Below, piece by piece: positions 55,616 through 64,000 of a stretch of DNA of 64,000 nt. This DNA is from Neoceratodus forsteri (Eukaryota > Chordata > Ceratodontiformes > Ceratodontidae). The first letter of the stretch is position 1. Every line of letters starts with the position of its first letter. Position numbers and translations under genes: made by a program. The notes under the pieces were generated by a model. That model was not told where the DNA came from. It ran no database searches and worked only from the letters and a program-made list of their open reading frames with translations. The stretch is from NCBI GenBank assembly GCA_016271365.2, contig JADMNL010000022.1:223548501-223612500 (forward strand), read 5' to 3'.

Positions 55616-57394
55616 CTAGAACATAATTGTCACTTGGGAGCCACTGTCTAATACAGCTCTTGTAGACACTCCGTTCACCTTTACAGTGGTCTCCATGGAG
55701 GGACCCACTATTCTGGACCAGTCTGGAGAGGTGGTAGCGGGGGCCTGGGCAACTGACCTTGCTACAAAAGGATGTGAGTTAGCATTTTTGGGGCCCTCAC
55801 TGGGATCATTTTGTGCACCTCTTAACCACTGATTTGTTCTCTGAAGCTCTCCTTGTAGCCTATATGCAACTTTCTCAGTGTCTTTTGGGGACTGACATTC
55901 TCTCTTCATGTACCCATCCTTCCCACAATTATAGCAAAACATACTTTGTGGAGTTTGAGCTGGCCGAGGCACCACACTGGGAGCCAGGGTGGGGGTACTA
56001 CTAACTGGAAACCTTGGTGCCATCTCTGTCTGTGGCATGATAAGCATTTGGAGACATCTTGTCAGTTTCTCCACTTCCATGGTCAAGGAATTGAGTTTGG
56101 AGCTGTTATCAGCAGGAGATACATGGGTGGGTAGCCCCACCCCCATAGCAGATGCAGTCGGATATAGGTCAGGGCCCGTACTTGCAGGCGCAGCCTTCAT
56201 AAAGGGACTGTTTTTGAACTCCCGGATCTCTCTCAGCAGTTCACCCCAGGGTGGCAGTCCCTCATTGGTCCCCACTTCACAAGGACCTTCCATTGCTGTG
56301 ATCACTTGGGCTGTGCTCACCCCAAAATTAGACTCCCCCTCTTCATCTTCAACCTCCCGAAGTTCTTTTATTAAGTCACAATAGTCTGGTAGGTTACCCC
56401 TTCTGTCTGGGAGCCTTAACTGAAGAAGCTGAAATTTAGAATGCTTTGCATGCTGTAGTAGGTGCTCCAACCACACACGGTTAAAGTCACGGGTGGCTAC
56501 CCCACCTTTTCAGTAAGCCTTCTGCAGAGCTCTCTCCAGACGAGTAACATATGCAAAAAGACTTTCCCCTGGCCACTGTTTCGTACCTTGAAATTTCCAC
56601 ATCAAGCTCTCTCCTGACTCAATGCTTCCAAAATTGCCTTCAAGTACAGATAGGTACTTCTGGGCAGATGCATCAGGATTTGTGGACCTCAAAAATTTAA
56701 TGGCCTCTAGGGCAGGACCCCTCAGACTTTCTATAATTCTTTTCCGCTTCTCAGCCTGCACACACTGCCATTCAGGTATCAGGGGGGCAATACAATCTAT
56801 CCAGGTGTCCCAATCATCCTCCCCCTGGGGGGTTGGGAGGGTGCCAGAGAAGATCCTCAACCTTCAGTAAGAGTCGTGACTAATGGCAGGCACTGGAATA
56901 TAGACCTGCATTGGTTCATCCACCGTAACAGGTACTGGCGAGGGAGAGGGTGTTGGGGGAGGAACACCCCCAGGTGGCAAGAATAGTTTCTTCAAGTCCT
57001 CAACAGTTTTCCCTTCCCCCAGCAACCATTTAGCAAATTTCTCCTCAAAAGTTTCAGATAGTGGTGGGGGCTCATCTCCCCGGTCTTACTGTCCTAGTTA
57101 TCACTCTCCAAGCAGTGAGGGGCTCCTCTGGGTAATAGTCTGTGGCACTTTGGAGCTATCTATGGGATCTTTAAACTCTACTAGGGCCAGGAAAGTATGG
57201 GTGAGCAGATTAGCATGCCGACCCACCACCACAGGGTTTTGTAAACCTTCCACCTTGGAAAGTACTCTCTGTACAGTGTCTGTATTGATACCCAGGAGGA
57301 TGTCTAGGATAAGCATAGCATTTTGGGGGCCGATCTCCTCCCCAGTACACCACTCCACCAGCAGGTGCACAGCCACTTCTGTTGGGGTACCCAT
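55616..57394 (-). pseudogene. Ty3 gag (PNMA-like) and protease
   Basis: Encodes the structural Gag and the start of Pol. ATG at 57394 (MGTPTEVAVHLLVEWCTGEE). The N-terminal 90 residues resemble the N-terminal domain of PNMA proteins. After stops near 57095 and a proline-rich spacer, 56860-56510 is a capsid-like region (RIFSGTLPTPQGEDDWDTW, RKRIIESLRGPALEAIKFLR, ESLMWKFQGTKQWPGESLFA). This pattern is also familiar from PNMA capsids. A TGA follows near 56508. 56476-55616 adds a zinc knuckle (CYNCGKDGYMKREC, with Tyr where the CCHC His is expected, about 55900-55940) and the protease active site VLDSGSQVT, in the same frame. A TAG ends it at 55616. Gag and protease share one frame, so there is no sign of a programmed frameshift. 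The PNMA resemblance is from memory of the family and was not searched. Confidence 0.85.
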
Positions 57395-57449
57395 TAATTT
57401 AATTTTTTCTTAACAGTGGTTCGTAAATATGGCCACTAGAGGACACACA

Positions 57450-57467
57450 ATCCCAGTGGTGCCTCCA
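57450..57467 (-). other. Ty3 primer binding site (tRNA-Thr type)
   Basis: Three bases inside the 5' LTR end, the minus strand reads TGGAGGCACCACTGGGAT. This is complementary to the 3' end of vertebrate tRNA-Thr(AGT), ...ATCCCAGCGGTGCCTCCA as I recall it, with one mismatch. Confidence 0.75.
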
Positions 57468-57470
57468 AGA

Positions 57471-59304
57471 TGTAACCCTTAGATGGCGCTATTCCAAGGG
57501 CTACTACCCCTGCCTGATTTGCCACTAACAGGTTGAGGGGCCTGGATCCGATGGCGGGTGCCTCCACCCTGAGGTCAGGGTTTGCAATAGTTAAACTAAC
57601 TTGGTCACAGACCTCTGGGACACTGCAACCCCCCCTTCTTCCCACTAGTGGCCCACACAATATATCAGAATTACCTTCAGAGTATACACTTACCCCCAGG
57701 ACTGGTTCGGTCAATGTGACTCCTGGGACTCCCTGTAAAACATGATGATACAGTGCAAAAACCACAGTACAATACTTTAACATAGACAAATACCTCAGGC
57801 AGTGTAACTTTGCTGAAACAAACAGATCTGATTTATTTAGGGGGATATAACAAGGACAGGGGGAAATCAGGTTAATTAGTTTAAACGCATTAATAATCAC
57901 AGTACTGTGCACATATTTCAGAATCCCAAATGTCCCTAATGTCACTCTTACTGGGTACCCAGTCAATAAGAGGCTAGCCTATTTGGTGCAGCTGGTTGGG
58001 GCCCTGAAGATTGAAAATGCATGCACAATACCCAAATTGTAATCCGGAGCCGGTAGGCTCAGTTCGTGGAGAAAGAAAGGAAAAGTAATCAGATGGAACA
58101 CTTGCAATTAGATGATGGCAGGGAGCTACCCTGATTTGTGCTCACAAATTCAATGCTGAAACTGAGTGGAGGGCAGATTGTCCTGGATTGCCAGGAGGAG
58201 CAGACCATGTGGACAAGGTCCTTGTGACTGGACCCCATGGCAGTTCAGAGCAAATGGATGTAGTCTGGATTAAGGTGGGGTTTACTTGCAGCTTCATGCA
58301 CTCAATTCACTGCATAGGGATTTAGAAATGAGTCCCCACAAGCACTACACACATTTATATGGAAAAAGAAAGTACTATACCAGGCAGGCTGCTTCTCTAT
58401 CCCGATCGCAATTACTGCACAATACCTGGGAGAACACACAGCAGATTCAGTTCCTGAAAGACCAAGTGCGATTCAGCAATTTCTCCAGTCTTCTACAGGG
58501 TGAGCCTGGTTTCTGTTCTTCAGATCTCCTTGATTCTCTTCACAGGTCAGATTCAGTCTGAACAAGCAGTTGCACAAGCTGCAGACTGAAACTTGGGGCC
58601 TTACACGCGTTTCCCAACTAAAACTGCACACCGAAGGAGCAAAGGGCTCCTTCCCTCTTCACTGCCAGAGCTAAACTGAAACTCCAGTAGACAAAACCGG
58701 GTACTTCCTTTGAGTTTCTCCCAGTTCTTGGCTGGATTGGCTGTCACTCACAATAGACTCCCTCTGTTGGTGTAAAAAGGCGCCGAAGTCCAAACTACAT
58801 TTCCCAGAGTCACTGCCCATACAATCCTCTTGTGGCTGGCTCAGATTACGAGTCCAAGTTCTGATTCGTCCACAGGCACCATTTTAGAACCCTTAACCCA
58901 CACTGATTGGTCCAGTTCAGCAGTTCAAAACTAGAATGGGGAACTAGGCAAACACAGTTCTGATTGCAAAGAAAAGCAGGTTAGACAAACTGTATTTTCA
59001 TTATTACTCTAAATGACTTCTGGCAAATAGTTACATCTTTCACATAGGTTCCCTTTGCACTCCTAGCAACTGCAAAAATGGAGTGAATTGACAGCAGCTT
59101 GAGTGGGACTCAAGCAGAGAAACACACAGTCCCCCCATACAAACTAATTATATCTACAAGCAGACAGCTCTTAAAGAGACAGTACCAGAGGCTCTAAAAA
59201 CACTCACAGATAAATGGCTTAAACGCCAAACACCATTCAGGCTCAGAGCATTCAAGCAAGCTCCTGGAAGTCTTTTGGGAACCCCCATTTGCAGGTGGGT
59301 TACA
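57471..59304 (-). repeat. Ty3 5' LTR (right copy)
   Basis: 1834 bp, TGTAACCC to GGGTTACA. Promoter and polyadenylation signals should lie here, but I could not place them reliably. Confidence 0.95.
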
Positions 59305-59354
59305 CCGGTATGTGCTGACTACGATCAGAAAAAAAAATGTGCTAGAACCATCCT
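59305..59354. other. Junction between Ty3 LTR and L2 tail
   Basis: About 50 bp of unassigned flank containing a 9-base A-run. It may include the original insertion site of either element. Confidence 0.4.
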
Positions 59355-62300
59355 TATGCATCTCTTTATTAATTATTTATTGCAATTGTTTCACCAGAAA
59401 AGGCACACTGAGCAACAAGATGCTCGTCTCCCAATGTGACTGGGTGGGGTACACATGGATATGATAACACGCAGGTTATCAAGTGAACAGTTAACAGAAG
59501 CAAATAAAAGTGCAGCATAAGGATACACGATTGCATGAATAGACAAGCAGCGCACATTGAATGCTTAGGATGTTATAGTATCGAATAACAATTTTTGTGA
59601 CAAGAAGCAGCAGACAAGGTAAATTAGCACAGTAGTAACAGCTGTAAACAACGGATGACGTATATCACAGTTATACAATTATACACAGTACACAGGGCAA
59701 AATAGGCCCAGGACATAAGTGCAAGGTTGGGGTTATATGCCAGCTTCTGTAGCAAGGCTAAGGCCGTTGGTCAGGCATTGAGGAGGGGATAGTGGGGCAT
59801 GGCAGGTTCAGGGACAGGAGCAATTTGTAGTAAGGAAGTTTGCTAGGGTGGTAGACAGAGAGTAGGAAGAGGAGACATGCTGAATTTGTGGTGGGAGGGT
59901 GTTTCAGAGCTTGGGTAGCTGGTGTGAGAAGGCAGCTTGACCAGCAGAGATCTTCCACCTAGGGACTGAAAGTTGGCAGGAGTCACTGGATCTAAGATGA
60001 TGGGAGGGGGGTGGGGCATCTGTGAGCACAGTAGTAAGGTAGGAGGGGATGGACCTGAGCCATAGGTTGGAGACAAATTTAGCACAGTGAGAGATGCGGC
60101 TGTTTTTGAGGGACGGTAGAGGTTGCAGTGGTGGGTGAGGGGACAGGCATCGAGAGCAAAGCGGCAGAAGGCAATATAAAGTATGTCCAGTTTAGATAGG
60201 TTGGACTTAGGGGCTGCACTGTATACAGTGTTGCAGTAGTCGATGGAGAGCAGTATCATCTTCAGGACCAGTTCACGTCGGACTCGGGGAGGGAGGCTGC
60301 TGCGGTTTCTATATAGTGCACTGAGCATGGGGTGTAGTTTTTTGAGATAGCATCAATGTGGTCAGAGAAGGAGAGATGGCTGTCAAGCCAGACCCCAAGT
60401 AACGGAACGAGGAGACATCTTCAAGTTTTTGGCCATCCAGGGTGGCAAAGTAGGGAAGGGAGGGGAGTCTGGCCAGGCGTTGTCATGTGCTGAAGGTCAT
60501 AGTGACAGTTTTGTTTTGCATTTAGGGAGAGCTGGTGCAAGCTAAACCATTGTTGAAGTCAGCTTGGAGGTTTGATTCTACCACATCGGGGTGGAGCCCG
60601 AGTAGTAGAGTACAGTATCATCTGCATACATGTGGATTGAGGAAGTAGAGCAGATGAGTGATAGGTCGTTTAGCAATATAGAGAACAGAATGGGAATAAG
60701 AACCAACCCCTGTGGGACACCAGTAGTTAAGGGAAGGGGGGGCGGATATCGCATTTGATACTCTAATGGACTGAGTTCTATCAGAGAAGTATGATCTGAA
60801 CCAGTTTATGACTGCAAAAGAGAGGCCTGATTCAGCGAGACTCGAGAGCAATATGGGGTGGGAGACAGTGTCAAAGGCTTTTGCAAGGTCGACAAAAATG
60901 GCTGAGGTGATCAGTCCACTGTCCATGCCTGTCAGGATAGTGTCTGTAAGCCTTATCAGTGAGGAGGTGGTGGAGTGTCCCTTCCTGAAGCCAGATTGGA
61001 ATGGCGTGAAGAATTTGGAGTCATTGAGAAAGGAGGTAAGTTGGGTGAGCACAAGGTGCTCTTGTAGTTTTGCTAGGGCTGGGAGGAGAGAGATAGGGTG
61101 GTAGTTAGAGGGGGAGGGAGGGGCACCTCCTTTTGGCAGAGGGATGACAATGGCATGCTTCCATGCATGGGGGATGGCAGTGGCAGCAAAGGATTGGTTT
61201 AGGAGTTTGGCAAGCAGAGTTGCTATAGCGGGAGCGGAGAGGTATAGAAGTTTGGGGTCTAATCCATCTGGGGATTTACCTTTTGAAGGGTTGAGAGAAA
61301 GTAATGCATCTAAGGCCACAGTTGCAGAGATGTCTTTGAAGGAAAAGGAGTGAGGCCTAGTCTGGGTCTTTATGTCTGTAGGCAGTGCAAAAGGTGTAGT
61401 GTTGGGCAGGAAAGAGAGGAGGGTGGCAGCACAAGTGGAGAAGTACACATTGAACTCAGTGGCAACTGCTGTGGGCTCTGATAAGAGAGAGTTATTAACA
61501 TTTAGCATTGGAGTGGGATTGGCAGCCGGTGGGGTGAATAGGGAGTGAATGACCTTCCAGAGTTTTGAGAGTTTATTTAGGTTTGACTCGAGGGAGCTGC
61601 TGAAGTACTCTGCTTTTGCAAGATGAGTGATTCTGGTGCATTTGTTACGGAGCATGCGGTATGTGGAGAGGTGTTGTGGGAGACGTAAGGATTTATGCGT
61701 TTTCCAGGCTTTGTCCCATGCGATTTGACATGCAATCAATTCTTGGGTGATCCAAGGTAGGTGGTTTCCTCGTACTCTTGTACAATGCAGTGGGGTGTGT
61801 GTGTTCCAGACGCTAAGGAATGTGTTTTTAAAGTGTAGGAAGGCATCATCAATGGAGGTCATAGGAAGGGCAGGGGCCCAGTTTGCTAGTGCAAGGTCAT
61901 CTAATACAGGGGCTAGATTGAGGGATTTATAGGAGCGTTGGACTACAGATTTAATGGGGGATTTTGGGCAGTGGATTTTACGCACTAAGAAGGTTACGTG
62001 GTGGTCGCTGAGGGAGTCAGGAAGAATACCAGCTTGTTTGACCCAGTGGTGGTGTATGGTAAGGACCCAGTCGATGAGCGAGTGGTTACCAGATTTTAGG
62101 TTAAGCTGGGTGGGCCCAGTAATGATTTGTGAGAGGTTTAGGATGGAAATTTCAGTACTGGTTTTGTTGAGGACAGGAGCTAGCCAATTGTGGTTAAGAT
62201 CACCCATAATGTAGATTTCCCCTGTCGTGGTTAGGCAGGAGATTTGCTTGAGGATGTCAGTGACAGCAGAAGCTGGTGTACCAGGTCAACAGTATATCCC

Positions 62301-62860
62301 AGCAATGTAGACTGGTAGCGAGAAGGAAAGGATAAGCTGAGTTAGTATTACTTCAAGAACTTTTGGTTCGGACTTGGTCAGGACCACTGAATAGTGCAAG
62401 TCCGAGTTTACGTAGATGGCTATTCCGCTGCCTTTAGAGGCTCTGTCCTGGCGGGCCATAGTGTAGCCTGAGATAGTGACAGAGGAGTGGTTGATGTTTT
62501 TGTTGAGCCAGGTTTCAGACAGGGTGAGGATATCTGGAGCATAGTGGATGGCAAGAACCTGAAGGGAGTCAAGCTTGTGGACAAGGCTTCTTATATTTAG
62601 GTGGAGGAGGTGCAGGCCACATGGGAGAAGGTCCCCAGAGTGAGGTGAAGAAGAGGCCAATGTTGGAAAGGGGCATAAGGGGGATAGTATTGGGACCGGG
62701 TTTAGGGTGGATAACACCTGCTGCAAGGAGCAGGAGAGTGAGAGTTAGAGAGTGAGTGAATAGCTGTATATGGCTGACTGTGGGTGGACATCTCTTAGAT
62801 TGATGGCATGTATGAGCTGGGCATAGGGGAATAAGTTGAAAAATGACCCAGGGGAGCAAT
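59355..62860 (-). pseudogene. L2-type LINE with endonuclease and RT, antisense
   Basis: A long L2-clade copy. The minus strand starts with a hydrophobic/proline-rich N-terminus near 62859. The APE endonuclease reads LHLNIRSLVHKLDSLQVLAI (62660), DILTLSETWLNKNINH, and SGIAIYVNSDLHYSVV. A TGA after AGIYC lies at about 62286, and MGDLNHNW at 62207. RT: SPDGLDPKLLYLSAPAIATL, LPKGGAPPSPSNYHPISLLP, FQSGFRKGHSTTSSLIRLTD, motif A FVDLAKAFDTVSHPILLSSL. A frameshift then falls just before GVPQG (about 60712-60735). In the new frame motif C is intact as HMYADDTVLYY (about 60630). The C-terminus at 60328-59843 has SIDYCNTVYSAAPKSNLSKL. The 3' UTR runs to the AATAA-rich tail near 59355. Confidence 0.88.
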
Positions 62861-63217
62861 GGGTTGAAAAGAAATGGGCTGGGATGTGTGGCAGAGTGTG
62901 TCCATGCTTGGGTGAAAGGGGAGGTGGATATCAGGCTGGAGGAGTGGGAGTGCTCAACAAGGTTTGGCAGAATTTGGGAGGCGGGGCATGGGAGAGATGG
63001 GTGGCATGTTGGAAAGGAAGGGAGGGAGGGAGAAGAGAATAGGGATGAGCAGGGTCAGGTGGCCTGGTAGAAGGATCATGCAAGGATCAGGTGCTAGGAG
63101 GACCCTACTGCTGCTGTTACTTAGTGGGGAAGGTAGGTGCTGTAGTTACTTAATGGAGAAGGTGGAGGGCTGGGATGTGGGGGCAGGAAAATAATAGGGA
63201 CCTGTAAGAACTAGGAA
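62861..63217. other. G-rich sequence upstream of the L2, no gene
   Basis: Possible 5' UTR of the minus-strand L2. The plus-strand reading frames here (62836-63194) are Gly/Glu-rich and overlap in three frames, so I do not call them. Confidence 0.4.
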
Positions 63218-63345
63218 CCAATGGGGGAGCAGCAGGAATGAGGGTTTTAGGTAGCCAATGGGGGAGCGAGCAGTGCTGCTAGACTTATTAGCCAATGAGG
63301 GAGTGAGTGCTGCTAGGCTTACTAAACAATGATGTAGCGAGAGGG
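63218..63345. repeat. Short tandem repeat with CCAAT words
   Basis: Three or so imperfect units of about 40 bp beginning with accaatgggggagc, gccaatgggggagcg and gccaatgagggagtg, each followed by 'gctgctag' and a 'cttat/cttac' end. Confidence 0.65.
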
Positions 63346-63410
63346 AATGTGGCGGGCAATAGGTGTATTTAATCAGTGGAGGGGGTGGGAGTGGGTGGAA
63401 GAGCCGAAAA

Positions 63411-64000
63411 TCCTTCTATGAGACACTTGAATTTTGCTTAGTTGCAGCTAAATCTATTTGTAAAAAGCGCCAGGTGGCAAAAGCAGGGGAAAAAGTCCTG
63501 GCCAATCAGACTGGGTTTGCTGGAAGCACCCATGTTCCGATTGTCTGTGCTGTCACCATACTTTCCAAGGAGCTGCAGACGAGCGTCCTGGTCTCAGTCA
63601 GCTGGGTGCCATCCGGCCGTGGGGAAGCTGAAGCAGCCCTGTTCATGGGCAGGCAGCTGGAGAGAAGAAAAATAGGGGTTAAATAGCATAGAGGCAGGAC
63701 AGGTTTAGATTGAGCAATTTAGCAAGACAAAGGAGAGTAAGACTTTTCAGCGCCAAGGCAGAGTGCTTGGATGTGGGGGGTGCAGGAGCAAGGAAACAAC
63801 AGAAGAGTTGTAAGCACTTTAAAACAGTAGTAGAAATTACAATCCAGCTAATACAGTTGAAATTCTTCTATGAGACACCTGAATTTTGCTTAGTTGCAGC
63901 TAAATCTATTTGTAAAAAGTGCCAGGAGGCAAAAGCAGGGGGAAAAAGTCCTGGCTAATTGGAGCGGGTTTGCTGGAAGTGCCCATGTTCCGATTGACTG
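63411..64000. repeat. Tandem repeat with about 450-bp period (runs off right edge)
   Basis: 'cttctatgagacacttgaat' at 63413 recurs as 'cttctatgagacacctgaat' at 63863. The following 130 bp stay similar, including 'ttgcttagttgcagctaaat' and 'cccatgttccgattg', until the window ends. It lies on the 5' side of the antisense L2, so it may be its 5' UTR monomer array. That is inference. Confidence 0.85.

Larger units (their letters stand above)
48810..59304 (-). mobile_element. Ty3/gypsy LTR retrotransposon, complete but inactive
   Basis: 10.5 kb on the minus strand, with two similar LTRs of about 1.83 kb. Each begins TGTAACCC and ends GGGTTACA, a perfect terminal inverted repeat. The internal region, in minus-strand order, is: primer binding site, gag with a PNMA-like matrix/capsid region and a zinc knuckle, protease, RT, RNase H, integrase, and a low-complexity tail. 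There is no envelope gene between the tail and the 3' LTR. The order RT-RNaseH-IN identifies Ty3/gypsy. The flanking bases (ttgg left, ccgg right) are not an exact target duplication. In-frame TGA codons and several frameshifts disable it. Confidence 0.92.

Noticed and set aside
62836..63194. Three overlapping Gly/Glu-rich plus-strand frames
   Set aside because: G-rich sequence upstream of an antisense L2; all three frames are open by composition.

Overview
This window looks like a non-coding, transposon-saturated stretch of a large non-mammalian vertebrate genome. The only host gene I can support is a T-cell-receptor-type V segment on the minus strand (leader exon 7463-7505, V exon 7023-7317, recombination signal 6984-7022). 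A decayed second copy lies about 32 kb to the right (V exon 39407-39697, leader remnant near 41874-41918, intact recombination signal 39368-39406). The residues around the second cysteine, the FR3 pattern and the 23-bp signal spacer point to the alpha/delta locus. The repeats (two CR1 LINE families, L2 LINEs, an L1/Tx1-type LINE, a V-SINE, a second tRNA-derived SINE, hAT and Ty3) fit an amphibian, lobe-finned fish, basal ray-finned fish or cartilaginous fish. I cannot name the species.

Layout from left to right. 1-6541: CR1 LINE pieces separated by AT-rich spacer with strong hairpins. 6542-7700: the V gene and its flanks (duplication unit A). 8300-12528: CR1 and L2 fragments. 12529-27034: an antisense CR1 copy sitting inside a plus-strand CR1 copy (11780-12528 plus 27035-27960). 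The antisense CR1 is itself split by a 12.3-kb hAT transposon (13278-25573) with a perfect 8-bp target duplication. The hAT carries a broken minus-strand transposase, a 154-bp minisatellite, many foldback repeats, SINEs, another CR1 tail and a GC-rich promoter-like end. 28135-28676: a TG microsatellite followed by a V-SINE. 31073-32758: a 5'-truncated L1/Tx1-type insertion. 32770-42200: duplication unit B, split by a nearly full-length CR1 (33160-38877, with tandem 5' monomers, an SGNH-esterase ORF1 and an EN-RT ORF2) and, in the leader intron, by an L2 (39735-41788). 43085-45345: a long CR1 fragment. 48810-59304: a complete but inactivated Ty3/gypsy element on the minus strand, with 1.83-kb LTRs, a tRNA-Thr-type primer site and a PNMA-like gag, carrying a SINE inside its integrase tail. 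59355 to the window end: a minus-strand L2 with endonuclease and RT, and tandem repeats on its 5' side.

The window records a tandem V-segment duplication followed by repeated transposon invasion. One copy kept a clean reading frame and signal. The other lost its start codon, a key tryptophan and its frame, but kept a good recombination signal. None of the transposon genes is intact. Much of the Ty3 damage is CGA-to-TGA, the signature of CpG decay in a methylated germline. Domain assignments are from reading motifs by eye; no database search was run.
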